From assembly GCA_036005525.1 (NCBI GenBank), contig DASYQM010000451.1, positions 6,205-70,204 on the forward strand: a stretch of 64,000 bases of DNA. Reading direction: 5' to 3'. Within the stretch, counting starts at the first letter, position 1. Every line of letters starts with the position of its first letter. Origin of the DNA: UBA9676 sp036005525 (GTDB lineage: Bacteria > Actinomycetota > Actinomycetes > Streptosporangiales > Streptosporangiaceae). The translations under genes were made by a program, and so were the position numbers. The notes under the pieces are model-generated. The model was not told where the DNA came from. It saw only the letters and a program-made list of their open reading frames with translations, and made no database searches. Of this stretch, positions 1 through 8,778 are shown in pieces.

Positions 1-67
1 TGCGGTCGGCGTCCGGTGCCGCGCCGGCGGGACCGGGCGAACCGGGGGACGCGTAGCGCGGCTGCCG

Positions 68-1825
68 CTACACGCCCGCCGGGCACGGGCGGAGGATCCG
101 CCCGTCGAGGTCGACATCGAACTTGACCGCGGCGTAGCCGTGGGCCGGCGCGTACACGCGACGGCAGAAGGTGGCGAACCGCCGCTTGTACGGGCAGCGC
201 TGCCCCGGATTACACACGAAGTGGTCGGCGCCGTACTCGGCCTCACCGACCCATTTGCCCGTCGGCTGGCGCGCCGTGTGGTCGGCCGTGAACACGTCCC
301 AGCCACATGGTGTCGGTCCGTGCAGCGCGGTGCAGGTGATGCCGTACTGCCGGTTCCCGCGCTGCGCGGCGGAGAAGCACCCGCCGTAGGTGTAGCACTC
401 TTCCACCACGGCCCCGTCGGCGTAGCGCGCACCCCACCAGGCAAGAAGGGGCGAGTTCTTCCACAGCACGGTCATCCCCTCGCGGTGCACCTGGTTGAGC
501 GCGTAGGCGAGGTAGTTCTGCGCGTCGCCCGGGGTGAGGTGGAACCCGGTGGTCGACGGCGGGTCGAAGCTGTCGATGTCGTCAAGCTCGACCGCGTCGA
601 ACCCCTTGCGGGCGCACATGGCGATCCGCTCATTGAGCATCGGCTTGAGCTTGCTGAGCTGGCGGAAGTCGACCCAGCGCTCCTGCGGGTAGCCGTAGTA
701 GATCTTCCCGAGCGCGCTCGCCGGGAAGAAGTGGCCGAACGGTGCCGGGCTGGCGTCCGGGCGGTAGTCCTCCCACGCCAGGTCCAGGTAGCAGACGGCC
801 TTCGGGTGAGCCAGCGTGCTGGCCTGCCAGGTCGTGTGGAGCCGCTGGATTTCGGCCGGGGTGGTCAGGAAGCCGTCGATGTCGTAGATGTCCACGGCGC
901 GCCGGCCGGTCCGCTGCCGTGGGGTCACCCGCCCGATCTGCCAGTCCCAGCGCATCGGGTGGCCGCGGCGGTTCAGGTGCGGCGGGTACCAGCACGACCC
1001 GCCGTGGCCCGCCGTGCAGGGCAGCGGGGCGGGCAGCGGGACGACGCGCCAGCGGAACGCCAGCACGGTGTGCCCGGCCCGCCCGGCGGTGAGCACCTCG
1101 ACGCGGTGCGGGCCCAAGGCGAGCTTCCGGGCCTGGAAGACCCTGCTGTGCGGCATCGCGCGCCACGGCCCATGATCGACCCGGTAGCTTTGCGTCACCG
1201 GGCCGCTGGCCGCACGGTAGTGTGGCGGGCTCACCTGGAAGTACTCCTGCCTGGAGGCGGTGTGATGCTCGGGCAGCCCGTTAAGGAACCCGGACACCGG
1301 CGGCGGGCCGCTGGGGTAGCGCCGGACCGTGCCGCGGGCCGTGTAGCTGCGCGACGAGCGGATGACGCGGAACGTGAAGGTCGCGGGGTCGGTCTCGACG
1401 ACCTCGGTGGCCGTCTCGGTGATCTTCAGGTACTTCCCCGTGTCGGCGTGCCCGGCGACGTAACGCCGCGCGGCGAACGGCGTGACCGTGGCGTCCGCGG
1501 CCTTGGCGCAGTGCCTGCCCCGCCCGCCCGACCGGGCTGCGCAGGCCCTCCATACGTAGGCGACCTCGAAGCTCAGCAGCCTGTCGCCGGGCGGCAGCGG
1601 TGACGGGCGCCAGGACAGCCCGGTCGCCCGGACGGGTGAGCCATCCCGCAGCAGGCCGGCTATCCGCAACGTGCCGCTGGAGACCGGCGGCCTGATCGCC
1701 GCGGCCCGCACCGCCGGGGATCCGCGGGCCGCGCTGGCGGGGCCCGCCGCCTCCAGCGGGAGGGCGAGCGCGGCCGCCGAGACCAGGCACGCAAGGATTC
1801 GCCATGGCGCCGTCGTGCGAGTCAT
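68..1825 (-). CDS. Secreted GH114 family glycoside hydrolase (endo-alpha-1,4-polygalactosaminidase-like)
   Basis: Predicted secreted protein of 585 aa. The first ~33 residues form a signal peptide (basic start MTRTTAPWR, hydrophobic ALALPLEAAG, AxA-like end). Residues ~40-280 are a linker/beta-rich region. Residues ~290-585 match the GH114 TIM-barrel family: acidic motif VDIYDIDGF, LDLAWEDYRPD, and GFDAVELDDIDSF, with Asp/Glu residues at strand ends. GH114 members cut alpha-1,4-polygalactosamine. The gene is divergent from the SIS/ABC/DeoR genes and has its own sigma-70-like promoter inside a cassette that is duplicated at 15.2 kb, so it probably belongs to the same regulon and acts first, outside the cell. 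Start ATG follows GGAAGGGG at a slightly long spacing. The exact substrate is inferred from family and context. Confidence 0.82.
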   Translation of the reverse strand: MTRTTAPWRILACLVSAAALALPLEAAGPASAARGSPAVRAAAIRPPVSSGTLRIAGLLRDGSPVRATGLSWRPSPLPPGDRLLSFEVAYVWRACAARSGGRGRHCAKAADATVTPFAARRYVAGHADTGKYLKITETATEVVETDPATFTFRVIRSSRSYTARGTVRRYPSGPPPVSGFLNGLPEHHTASRQEYFQVSPPHYRAASGPVTQSYRVDHGPWRAMPHSRVFQARKLALGPHRVEVLTAGRAGHTVLAFRWRVVPLPAPLPCTAGHGGSCWYPPHLNRRGHPMRWDWQIGRVTPRQRTGRRAVDIYDIDGFLTTPAEIQRLHTTWQASTLAHPKAVCYLDLAWEDYRPDASPAPFGHFFPASALGKIYYGYPQERWVDFRQLSKLKPMLNERIAMCARKGFDAVELDDIDSFDPPSTTGFHLTPGDAQNYLAYALNQVHREGMTVLWKNSPLLAWWGARYADGAVVEECYTYGGCFSAAQRGNRQYGITCTALHGPTPCGWDVFTADHTARQPTGKWVGEAEYGADHFVCNPGQRCPYKRRFATFCRRVYAPAHGYAAVKFDVDLDGRILRPCPAGV

Positions 1826-1892
1826 CGCGGTGAGCCCCTTCCGCTATCCGTGGGCCGGGCCGGGCCGCTTTCGTTCTCGCTCGGATGAGCGG

Positions 1893-1921
1893 ATATTAGA
1901 ACACACTCGTGCGTTCAGCAA
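1893..1921 (-). promoter_or_regulatory. Promoter for GH114 gene
   Basis: On the minus strand a -35 TTGCTG (1921-1916) and a -10 TAATAT (1898-1893) are separated by exactly 17 bp. The same pair, with TTGCAG as -35, is kept in the second cassette copy upstream of the ABC permease genes. The predicted start of transcription is near 1886, leaving a leader of ~60 nt. Confidence 0.7.
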
Positions 1922-1942
1922 GGCTGCTTCTGGTCGTTAATC

Positions 1943-1972
1943 TTGCTGCCCGAGCGGCCGGGACGGTAGATT
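1943..1972 (+). promoter_or_regulatory. Leaderless promoter for SIS-domain gene
   Basis: -35 TTGCTG at 1943-1948 and -10 TAGATT at 1967-1972, spacer 18 bp. The start codon ATG at 1980 lies seven bases after the -10, so the mRNA should begin at or next to the ATG (leaderless, common in actinobacteria). The elements are conserved in copy 2 as TTGGTG/TAGATT. Confidence 0.65.
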
Positions 1973-1979
1973 CACCTGG

Positions 1980-2858
1980 ATGCGTGCCATCACGAGCGAG
2001 ATCGCCAGCCAGCCTGCCCTGTGGCGGAAGGCCGCGGACATGGCTCTGGCCGTCGCTGGCCGGCTTCCGGCGCCCGGCGAGCCGGCCGCCGCCATCGGGT
2101 GCGGGACCTCCCACCACATCGCGCGGGCCTACGCGACGCTCCGCGAGGAAAGGGACCTGGGCACGACGGACGCGGCGATCGCCTCCGGGCTGTCGCCGCG
2201 CCGGAGCTACGGGCGCGTGGTCGCCATCTCACGCTCCGGTACCACCACGGAGGTCCTGCGCACGCTCGAAGGGCTCAGGGGACGCGTCGCCACGGTCGCG
2301 GTCACGGCGGTCCCCGGTTCGCCGGTCGCGTCGTCCGCCGACGACACGGTCGTGCTCGACTTCGCGAACGAGCAGTCGGTCGTGCAGACGCGCTTCGCGA
2401 CCACGGCGCTCGCCCTGTTGCGCGCGCACGTCGGCGACCGGCTCGAAGCCGCGATCGCCGGCGGGGAAGCGGCGCTTGCCAGCGCGCTGCCGGTGCAGCC
2501 CGCGGAATTCCGGCAGTTCGTGTTCCTCGGGCAGGGCTGGACCGTGGGAATAGCGAACGAGGCGGCGCTCAAGCTGCGCGAAGCGGCCGCCGCGTGGACC
2601 GAGGCGTACCCGGCGATGGAATACCGCCACGGCCCGATCAGCGTGGCCGGTCCAGGAACCCTTGTGTGGGCCATCGGACCCGTCGATCCGAGCGTGCTCG
2701 CCGACGCGGCCGACACCGGGGCCACTATCGTCGACGGGGGGTCAGATCCGATGGCCGAGCTCGTCCTCATCCAGAGGATGGCCGTCGAGCTCGCCGAGGC
2801 CCACGGGCTCGATCCCGATCATCCGAAGCACCTGACTCGCTCGGTCGTGCTGCCGTGA
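1980..2858 (+). CDS. SIS-domain sugar-phosphate isomerase/deaminase (AgaS-like)
   Basis: 292 aa with two SIS halves. The N-terminal half shows GCGTSHH (~41-47) and AISRSGTTTEVL, the classic sugar-phosphate binding loop. The C-terminal half has EAYPAMEYRHGPISV, the equivalent of the GlmS isomerase signature. No glutaminase domain is present, so it resembles AgaS/FrlB-type deaminases or isomerases rather than GlmS. With a linked tagatose-6-P-type kinase, class II aldolase and DeoR/AgaR-type regulator, a galactosamine-6-P deaminase/isomerase role giving tagatose-6-P is the best guess. It is first gene of a SIS-ATPase-regulator operon and probably translated from a leaderless mRNA. The substrate is inference. 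Confidence 0.78.
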   Translation: MRAITSEIASQPALWRKAADMALAVAGRLPAPGEPAAAIGCGTSHHIARAYATLREERDLGTTDAAIASGLSPRRSYGRVVAISRSGTTTEVLRTLEGLRGRVATVAVTAVPGSPVASSADDTVVLDFANEQSVVQTRFATTALALLRAHVGDRLEAAIAGGEAALASALPVQPAEFRQFVFLGQGWTVGIANEAALKLREAAAAWTEAYPAMEYRHGPISVAGPGTLVWAIGPVDPSVLADAADTGATIVDGGSDPMAELVLIQRMAVELAEAHGLDPDHPKHLTRSVVLP

Positions 2859-2889
2859 GTCACAGCCGCTCGCGCGGGAGGTCCTGACC

Positions 2890-4044
2890 GTGGCCGAGGT
2901 CTCGTTCCACGAGGTCACGAAGGTCTTCCCGAACGGGACGACGGCGGTCGAGGCGCTCAGCTGCACCATCGCCGACGGCGAGTTCATGGTGCTCGTCGGA
3001 CCGTCCGGCTGCGGAAAGACGACCGCCCTCCGGATGGTCGCCGGGCTCGAGGAGCCCACTGCCGGCGCGATCGCCATCGGCGGAGAGGTCGTGAACGGCG
3101 TCTCTCCCCAGGACCGCGACATCGCGATGGTGTTCCAGAACTACGCGCTGTATCCGCACAAGACCGTCCTCCAGAACCTGGCCTTCGGGCTGCGGCAGCA
3201 TAAGATGCCGGCCGCCGAGATCGCGGAGCGAGTCAGGGAGGTGACCTCGCTCCTGACGCTCAATGAGCTTCTGGATCGCAAGCCCTCCCAGCTCTCAGGC
3301 GGCCAGCGACAGCGGGTGGCGATGGGGCGCGCGCTCGCCCGCAGGCCCCGCGTCTACCTGCTCGACGAACCGCTCTCGAACCTGGACGCACAGCTGCGGA
3401 CGCAGCTTCGCGCCGACCTCAAGCAGCTGCACCAGCGGTTCGCCACCACGACCATCTATGTCACGCACGATCAGGTCGAGGCCATGACGCTGGGCGACCG
3501 CATCGGCGTGATGTCTGGCGGGAAGCTGCTCCAGCTGGGGACGCCGCAGGAGATCTATCGGCGCCCGGCGAACGTGTTCGTCGCAGGGTTCATTGGCAGC
3601 CCTCCGATGAACCTGCTCAGCGCCTCCGCAACGGACGGCCGTGTGGATGCTGGCGATCTCGTGCTCGAGGTCTCCGGCGCCCCCGGCCGCGAGCTTGTCG
3701 TCGGCGTGCGGCCCGAGGCCCTGCGCCTTATGACGGGCGCCGCCGACGACCACGCCATGCAGGTGCGCGTTGAAGTCGTGGAGCTGCTCGGCCACGAGAC
3801 GATCGTCTACGGGAGTATTCGCGGTCAGCGCGTCGCGGCCGGCTCCACCGGCGCCGGGATCCCATCGTTGTCCCCCGAGCGGGCGATCGTCATCGCCCGG
3901 CTCGACGCACGTCGCCAGCCGGCGGTGGGCGAGACGATCACTCTGGGGATGTCATTGGAAGACGTGCACTTCTTCGACGCCGAGTCGGGCGAGGCGGTGG
4001 CCCGGCCCGAGCCCCTCGCCTCCCGGCACCTGGCCGGATCCTGA
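2890..4044 (+). CDS. Sugar ABC transporter ATP-binding protein (MalK/UgpC/MsiK family)
   Basis: 384 aa, GTG start preceded by GGGAGG. Walker A GPSGCGKTT (~39-47), Q-loop region, ABC signature LSGGQRQRVAMGRAL, Walker B VYLLDEPLSNLD, H-loop THDQVEA, then a TOBE-type C-terminal regulatory domain (~240-384). It energises import of oligosaccharides. The matching permeases and binding protein lie at 11.9-15.1 kb under the same duplicated promoter cassette. In many actinomycetes one unlinked MsiK serves many sugar importers, so a dedicated linked ATPase is notable. It lies 31 bp after the SIS gene and 12 bp before the regulator. Confidence 0.93.
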   Translation: MAEVSFHEVTKVFPNGTTAVEALSCTIADGEFMVLVGPSGCGKTTALRMVAGLEEPTAGAIAIGGEVVNGVSPQDRDIAMVFQNYALYPHKTVLQNLAFGLRQHKMPAAEIAERVREVTSLLTLNELLDRKPSQLSGGQRQRVAMGRALARRPRVYLLDEPLSNLDAQLRTQLRADLKQLHQRFATTTIYVTHDQVEAMTLGDRIGVMSGGKLLQLGTPQEIYRRPANVFVAGFIGSPPMNLLSASATDGRVDAGDLVLEVSGAPGRELVVGVRPEALRLMTGAADDHAMQVRVEVVELLGHETIVYGSIRGQRVAAGSTGAGIPSLSPERAIVIARLDARRQPAVGETITLGMSLEDVHFFDAESGEAVARPEPLASRHLAGS

Positions 4045-4056
4045 GGACTGGTTCCG

Positions 4057-4815
4057 GTGCGGCAAGCGGAGCGGCTGGAGACGATCCTGGAGTGGCTGTC
4101 CGGGAACGGCAGCGTGAACGTCGCCGACATCTCGGGCGAGCTGGGCGTGTCGGCCGCCACGGTCCGCCGTGACCTCGACCTACTCGAGCGCCAGCGGCTG
4201 CTGGCGCGAACACACGGGGGCGCGGTCGCGCAGGGGGTCCTCTACGAGCTTCCGCTCCGCTACAAGGGCGGCCGGCACAAGGAAGAGAAACTCCGGATCG
4301 CCCGCGAGGCCGCGACGCGCGTCGCCTCAGGTCACGCGGTCGGGCTCACCGGCGGAACCACCACGACAGAGGTGGCGCGGGCCCTTGTCGACCACGAGCG
4401 CCTCACCCTCGTCACCAACGCCTTGAACATCGCCTCCGAGATGGCGGTGCGCCCCAACCTCAAGCTCGTCGTCACCGGCGGCGTAGCCAGGTCCGAGTCC
4501 TACGAACTAGTCGGCCCCATCGCCGAGGCAAGCCTGGCCGGCCTGAACCTCGACATCGTGTTCGTGGGCGCGGACGGCGTCTCCCTCGAGACCGGCCTCA
4601 CCACCCACCACGAGGTAGAAGCCCACACGAACCGCGCACTGATCGAGCGCTCCCGCTCGGTCGTCGTCGTCGCCGACAGCTCCAAGATCGGCCTAGTGGC
4701 CTTCGCCCAGATCTGCGAGGTCGAAACGGTCGACGAGCTCATTACCGACGGCGCCGCCGACCCCAAAATCCTGGCCGCCCTAACCGAAGCAGGCGTAACA
4801 GTCACCACCGTCTGA
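4057..4815 (+). CDS. DeoR/AgaR-family transcriptional repressor
   Basis: 252 aa, GTG start. The N-terminal winged helix-turn-helix (~1-57) carries the DeoR signature (VSAATVRRDLDLLERQRLLARTHGGA). The C-terminal DeoRC sensor domain (~75-230) binds a phosphorylated sugar in this family and shows GLTGGTTTTEVARAL and VFVGADGVS. Members such as AgaR, GatR and LacR control amino-sugar or tagatose pathways, which fits the neighbours. It is third gene in the operon, so probably autoregulated. Candidate operators with the core CGyTCTCGC lie at 1872, 4992, 15218 and 19312, upstream of the regulon's transcription units. It is followed by a strong terminator. Confidence 0.9.
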   Translation: MRQAERLETILEWLSGNGSVNVADISGELGVSAATVRRDLDLLERQRLLARTHGGAVAQGVLYELPLRYKGGRHKEEKLRIAREAATRVASGHAVGLTGGTTTTEVARALVDHERLTLVTNALNIASEMAVRPNLKLVVTGGVARSESYELVGPIAEASLAGLNLDIVFVGADGVSLETGLTTHHEVEAHTNRALIERSRSVVVVADSSKIGLVAFAQICEVETVDELITDGAADPKILAALTEAGVTVTTV

Positions 4816-4877
4816 TCGCGCGTCCCCCCTTCCACGGAAGCCAACAGATGACCCTGGCCGGCACACGCAGGCAGCGC

Positions 4878-4921
4878 GTGTGTGCTGTCCCGGCGTTTCT
4901 GTCTGCCGGGACGGCACACAC
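4878..4921 (+). terminator. Strong intrinsic terminator hairpin
   Basis: A 17-bp inverted repeat (4878-4894 and 4905-4921) pairs throughout with a single G-U wobble around a 10-nt loop, GTTTCTGTCT. There is no U-tract, as is usual in high-GC actinobacteria. It closes the SIS-ATPase-DeoR operon and isolates it from the GH4 gene. Confidence 0.75.
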
Positions 4922-4956
4922 CGATGCCGGCGCCGGGCACGCGTCAGCTCGCAGGC

Positions 4957-5000
4957 TTGCTCACACTTGCTCACTTGAGGCAGATATGAAACGCTCTCGC
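4957..5000 (+). promoter_or_regulatory. Putative promoter and DeoR operator of the GH4 operon
   Basis: Two TTGCTCAC direct repeats (4957 and 4967) are followed by AGATAT (4982-4987) as a weak -10. GAAACGCTCTCGCTC then matches the pyrimidine-rich motif of the duplicated cassette (CGCTCTCGC at 4992-5000), immediately before the ATG at 5003. No Shine-Dalgarno is seen. The assignment is by pattern only. Confidence 0.4.
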
Positions 5001-5002
5001 TC

Positions 5003-6307
5003 ATGATCCGGGTCGCTATCATCGGTGCCGGCAGCGTGGAGTTCACCCGCAACGTGGTGGCCGACCTGTGCTCGTTCCCGGAGCTGGCCGGGCAGGTGAC
5101 CATCGCCCTGCACGACATCGACGCGGAGCGTCTCACGTACGCGGAGCGCGCCGCCGCGTCGATCGTCCGGCGAACCGGGGCCGGATACCGGCTGGAGGCC
5201 AACGCGGAGCGACGGCCCGCCGTGGCGGGCGCGGACTACGTCATCAACGAGATCCAGGTCGGCGGGTACCCGGCGACCCGCAAGGACTTCGAGATCCCGA
5301 AGAAGTACGGGCTCCGCCAGACGATCGGTGACACGATCGGGATCGGCGGCATCTTCCGCGGGCTCCGCACGATCCCCGTCGTGGTGGGCATCGGCAACGA
5401 CCTCCACGAACTGGCGCCGAACGCCCTGTTGCTGAACTACACCAACCCGATGGCCATGGTGCCGTGGGCCGTCTACGAAGGCACGCCGTTCGGCAACGTG
5501 GTCGGCGTATGCCACTCGGTGCGGGACACACATGCCTTTCTGGCCGCCGCCGTGGGCGTGCCCGAGGAGGACGTCGCCTTCCGCACCGCCGGCTTCAACC
5601 ATCAGTGTTTCGTACTGCGGTTTCGTCACCGTGGCACCGGCGAGGACCTCTACCCGCGGCTCCGGGAGGTGATCGCGGCAGATCCGGAGGGGATGGGCAG
5701 GCGGGTCCGCGTGGAGATCTTCCGGCGCTTCGGCTACTTCCCCACCGAGTCCAGCGAGCACTCGAGCGAGTATGTCCCCTGGTTCCTCCACCACGACGAG
5801 CAGGTCGAGCGATTCCGGTGCGAGATCGACGAATACATGCGCCGCAGCGAGGAGAACCTCGAGGACTGGGAGCGGACGAAGGCGGCCCTGGACGCCGGCG
5901 AGGAACTCGAGGTCGAGCCCGCCTCCGAGCTTGCTTCCGAGATCATCCACTCGCTCGAGACCGGCACCCCCCGTGAGATCTACACGAACGTGCGAAACGG
6001 CGGCCTGATCGACGGGCTCCCCGGCAACGCCTGCGTCGAGGTGCCAACCCTGGTCGACAAGAACGGCGTCCAGCCCACGCGGATCGGTGCCCTGCCCCCG
6101 CAGTGCCTCGCCCTGAACCGGACCTTCCTGAACGTGGTGGAGCTCACGGTTCGCGCGGCGCTCGAGGAGCGGCGCAGCCTGGTCTACCAGGCCGCGCTGC
6201 TCGATCCGAACACGGCGGCCACGCTCACGACCCAGCAGATCGTTGCGATGTGCGACGACCTCTTCGAGGCGCACGGAGTGCTGATGCCCGAGGGCATCCG
6301 GGGATAG
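5003..6307 (+). CDS. GH4 family NAD/Mn-dependent alpha-glycosidase (CHS type)
   Basis: 434 aa, full family length. A Rossmann start VAIIGAGSVEFTRNVV binds NAD. The family metal motif is GVCHS with Cys ~170, and the second metal ligand His is in GFNHQCF (~201). NYTNPMAM and the FGYFPTESSEHSSEYVPW block are typical of the MelA/AglA/LplD branch. GH4 enzymes hydrolyse via NAD-mediated oxidation at C3 and accept alpha-galactosides, alpha-glucosides or galacturonides. A paralogue lies at 10.6 kb. It is probably cytoplasmic, acting on fragments brought in by the ABC transporter, and is first gene of a five-gene operon to 11.9 kb. Galactosaminide as substrate is inference. Confidence 0.9.
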   Translation: MIRVAIIGAGSVEFTRNVVADLCSFPELAGQVTIALHDIDAERLTYAERAAASIVRRTGAGYRLEANAERRPAVAGADYVINEIQVGGYPATRKDFEIPKKYGLRQTIGDTIGIGGIFRGLRTIPVVVGIGNDLHELAPNALLLNYTNPMAMVPWAVYEGTPFGNVVGVCHSVRDTHAFLAAAVGVPEEDVAFRTAGFNHQCFVLRFRHRGTGEDLYPRLREVIAADPEGMGRRVRVEIFRRFGYFPTESSEHSSEYVPWFLHHDEQVERFRCEIDEYMRRSEENLEDWERTKAALDAGEELEVEPASELASEIIHSLETGTPREIYTNVRNGGLIDGLPGNACVEVPTLVDKNGVQPTRIGALPPQCLALNRTFLNVVELTVRAALEERRSLVYQAALLDPNTAATLTTQQIVAMCDDLFEAHGVLMPEGIRG

Positions 6308-6321
6308 CGCTGAGCACAGGC

Positions 6322-8778
6322 ATGACCGCCCACGCTCCCGACCTGCTGTTGGAGCCCTCACCCGGGCGGATTCTCGGCAGCCCAGTCCTCCGCAGCGAGG
6401 ATCGCGCGCTGCTCACCGGAGCGGCGCGGTACCTGGACGATGTCCCGTGCGAGGGAGCGCTTCACGCGGTGTTCGTCCGGTCTCCCATAGCACACGCGCT
6501 CGTCCGGTCGGTCGATGTGGACGATGCCCGGGCGATGCCCGGTGTCGCCGGTGTGTTCGCCGCCGGTGACATCGGTGGGCTGCGCATGCCCGCCGTTGAA
6601 GACAGTCCCGAGGTGTTCGCCAGGCCGCTGCTGGCCATCGACCGGGTCCGTTTCGCGGGCGAGCCGGTGGCCGTGGTGGTGGCGCAGACGAGGGCGCAGG
6701 CCATGGACGCCGCGGACGCTGTCGCCGTCGTTTACGATCCGCTCGCCCCGGTGCTCGACCCCGAGAAGGCGCTGGAGCCTGACGCGCCGGTCCTGTTCCA
6801 GGCCCATGGCTCCAACCTCGCGATTCGCGTCGACGATGTGGCGCAGGATGCGGGCGCGCTCGACGGTGCCGAGATCGTCGTGCGGGCGCGGTTCGTCAAC
6901 CAGCGGGTGGCGCCGGTACCGATGGAGCCCAATGGCGCTCTCGCCATCGCCGGCGTCGCGCCCGGTCAGCCATCGGTCACGCTGTGGGCCTCGGTGCAGG
7001 CGCCCCACGACACGCGCCGCATCGTCGCCGAGGTCCTGGGTCTGGACCCCGCCCACGTGCGCGTCCGCACCGCGGCGGTGGGCGGCGGGTTCGGCGGGAA
7101 GATCCCGACATATCCCGAACATGTCGTGATCGCCTGGCTCGCCCGGCATCTGGGAGGCGCGGTTCGCTGGTCGGAGACGCGAAGCGAAAACATGGTCGCG
7201 ATGACGCACGGCCGCGGGCAGGTGCAGCACGTTGAGCTGGGCGCCACCCGGGACGGGCGGATGCTCGGGCTTCGCGTCTTCGTGATCCAGGACATTGGGG
7301 CGTACGCCAGCGAGGCCGCGACGCTGCCGCCGCTCACCGGCCTCATGGCCTCGGGCCCGTACCGGATCCCCCGGATCGACTTCCATGCGGTCTCGGTCGT
7401 GACCACCACCACCCCGGTGGGCGCCTACCGGGGCGCGGGCCGGCCAGAGGCGACGTGGCTGCTGGAGCGCGCCCTGGACATGCTGGCGGCCGAGCTCGGG
7501 ATCGATCCCGCGGAGATCCGGCGACGCAACTTCATCCCGGCCGGGGCGTTCCCGTACCGCACCCCGACCGGCGCCCACTACGACAGCGGTGACCCGTGCC
7601 GCGCCCTCGATACCGCGCTGGGCGGGGCCGGATATTCGGAACTGCGCCGGGAACAGGCGGCACGCATCGATCGCGGGGAGACCTGGCAGCTGGGCATCGG
7701 CATCTGCAGCTACGTCGAGGTCACGGGCTGGGGAAGCGAGTTCGCGTCGGTGGCGGCGGACGACCGGGGGACGTTCACCGTCCTGACCGGGACCAGCCCA
7801 CACGGCCAGGGGCACGAGACCGCGTGGGCGCAGATCGTGGCCGACACCCTGGGAGTACCGTTCGACGCCATCACGGTCCGGCACTCGGACACGCTGCTCG
7901 TCCCGCGCGGCGAGGGGACGATGGGATCGCGGTCGCTCCAGGTCGGCGGCTCGGCCGTGCTCCGGGCATCGGTGGCCTTGCTGGACAAGGCCCGGTGTCT
8001 CGCGGCCCATCTGCTGGAGACGAGCGAGAGTGACGTGCGCCGCCTCGACGGCCGGATCGGCGTTGGCGGAACCCCGGAGCTGTCACTCTCCTGGGGCGAG
8101 CTCGCGGCCGCCGCCGCGGACCCGTCATCTGTGCCCCCTGGCATGGAGCCAGGGCTGCGGGCGCAGGCCGACTTCGAGATGGAGGATTCGACGTATCCGT
8201 TCGGCGTCCACGTCGCGGTCGTGGAGGTCGACACCGAGACGGGGAAGGCGAAGCTGGTCCGTCACATCGCCGTGGACGATTGCGGGCGCCGCATCAACCC
8301 GATGCTCGTCGAGGGGCAGGTCCATGGAGGGATCGCGCAGGGCGCCGCCCAGGCGCTGTTCGAATCCGTCGTCTACGACGAGCTGGGCAATCCGCTGACG
8401 TCCAGCCTTGCCACCTACGCGATGCCGAGCGCGGCGGACCTCCCGGCGTTCGTCACGGTCCCGCTCGAGACCCCCACCGACCGGAACCCACTCGGTGCGA
8501 AGGGCGTCGGCGAGGGGGGGACTATCGGGGCAGGGCCCGCGGTCCAGAACGCGGTGATCGACGCGCTCGCCCACCTTGGCGTCCGCCACATCGACATGCC
8601 GGTGAGCCCGGAGCGGGTCTGGCGGGCCATCAGGGAGGCGCCGCGCGATGTCCCGGGCGATCGCGGGAAAGGAGAAAGGAATGGAGCGGCCGGACCTGAA
8701 CGGCTTGATCGCGGCAATCGTCACGCCGATGCGGAGCGATACGTCGATCGACGAGGAATCCCTCCGAAGATACGTTGA
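6322..8778 (+). CDS. CoxL-type molybdopterin-binding dehydrogenase subunit (orphan)
   Basis: 818 aa from ATG 6322, the first start after the GH4 stop. Xanthine/aldehyde dehydrogenase large-subunit family: N-terminal a/b hammerhead (~20-130), then the Moco-binding domains. The active-site loop reads GAYRGAGRPEA, the form II signature rather than AYxCSFR of true CO dehydrogenase, so CO oxidation is unlikely. The C-terminal GAKGVGEGGTIGAGP carries the catalytic Glu. The FAD (CoxM) and 2Fe-2S (CoxS) subunits that normally accompany it are not in the window. The reading frame runs 98 bp into the next gene, giving an unusual charged tail. An aldehyde or sugar-derived substrate is possible; function unassigned. 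Confidence 0.85.
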   Translation: MTAHAPDLLLEPSPGRILGSPVLRSEDRALLTGAARYLDDVPCEGALHAVFVRSPIAHALVRSVDVDDARAMPGVAGVFAAGDIGGLRMPAVEDSPEVFARPLLAIDRVRFAGEPVAVVVAQTRAQAMDAADAVAVVYDPLAPVLDPEKALEPDAPVLFQAHGSNLAIRVDDVAQDAGALDGAEIVVRARFVNQRVAPVPMEPNGALAIAGVAPGQPSVTLWASVQAPHDTRRIVAEVLGLDPAHVRVRTAAVGGGFGGKIPTYPEHVVIAWLARHLGGAVRWSETRSENMVAMTHGRGQVQHVELGATRDGRMLGLRVFVIQDIGAYASEAATLPPLTGLMASGPYRIPRIDFHAVSVVTTTTPVGAYRGAGRPEATWLLERALDMLAAELGIDPAEIRRRNFIPAGAFPYRTPTGAHYDSGDPCRALDTALGGAGYSELRREQAARIDRGETWQLGIGICSYVEVTGWGSEFASVAADDRGTFTVLTGTSPHGQGHETAWAQIVADTLGVPFDAITVRHSDTLLVPRGEGTMGSRSLQVGGSAVLRASVALLDKARCLAAHLLETSESDVRRLDGRIGVGGTPELSLSWGELAAAAADPSSVPPGMEPGLRAQADFEMEDSTYPFGVHVAVVEVDTETGKAKLVRHIAVDDCGRRINPMLVEGQVHGGIAQGAAQALFESVVYDELGNPLTSSLATYAMPSAADLPAFVTVPLETPTDRNPLGAKGVGEGGTIGAGPAVQNAVIDALAHLGVRHIDMPVSPERVWRAIREAPRDVPGDRGKGERNGAAGPERLDRGNRHADAERYVDRRGIPPKIR

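Larger units (their letters stand above)
1867..1990. repeat. Duplicated divergent promoter/operator cassette, copy 1
   Basis: About 124 bp matching 15213-15336 without gaps at roughly nine of ten positions, offset exactly 13346 bp. It holds an outward promoter on each strand and a DeoR/AgaR-like pyrimidine-rich motif, CTTTCGTTCTCGCTC, at 1868-1882. The duplication includes the ATG at 1980. Most differences cluster near 1939-1946 and after the ATG. It separates the GH114 gene from the SIS operon. Confidence 0.85.

Noticed and set aside
140..1603. Long plus-strand open frame opposite the GH114 gene
   Set aside because: Arg/Gly/Val-rich composition without motifs; it is the GC-driven shadow of a gene with clear GH114 motifs and a signal peptide.
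2229..2770. Minus-strand frames opposite the SIS gene
   Set aside because: Shadows; the SIS motifs on the plus strand are unambiguous.
4961..6361. 466-codon minus-strand frame opposite the first GH4 gene
   Set aside because: Typical antisense shadow of a high-GC gene; no recognisable domain, while the plus strand encodes full-length GH4.
8360..8372. tRNA T-loop-like TTCGAATCC
   Set aside because: It lies inside the molybdopterin subunit gene and has no tRNA arms around it.
6322..8778. Aerobic carbon monoxide dehydrogenase
   Set aside because: The active-site loop is AYRGAGR, not AYxCSFR, and CoxM/CoxS are absent, so CO oxidation is not supported.
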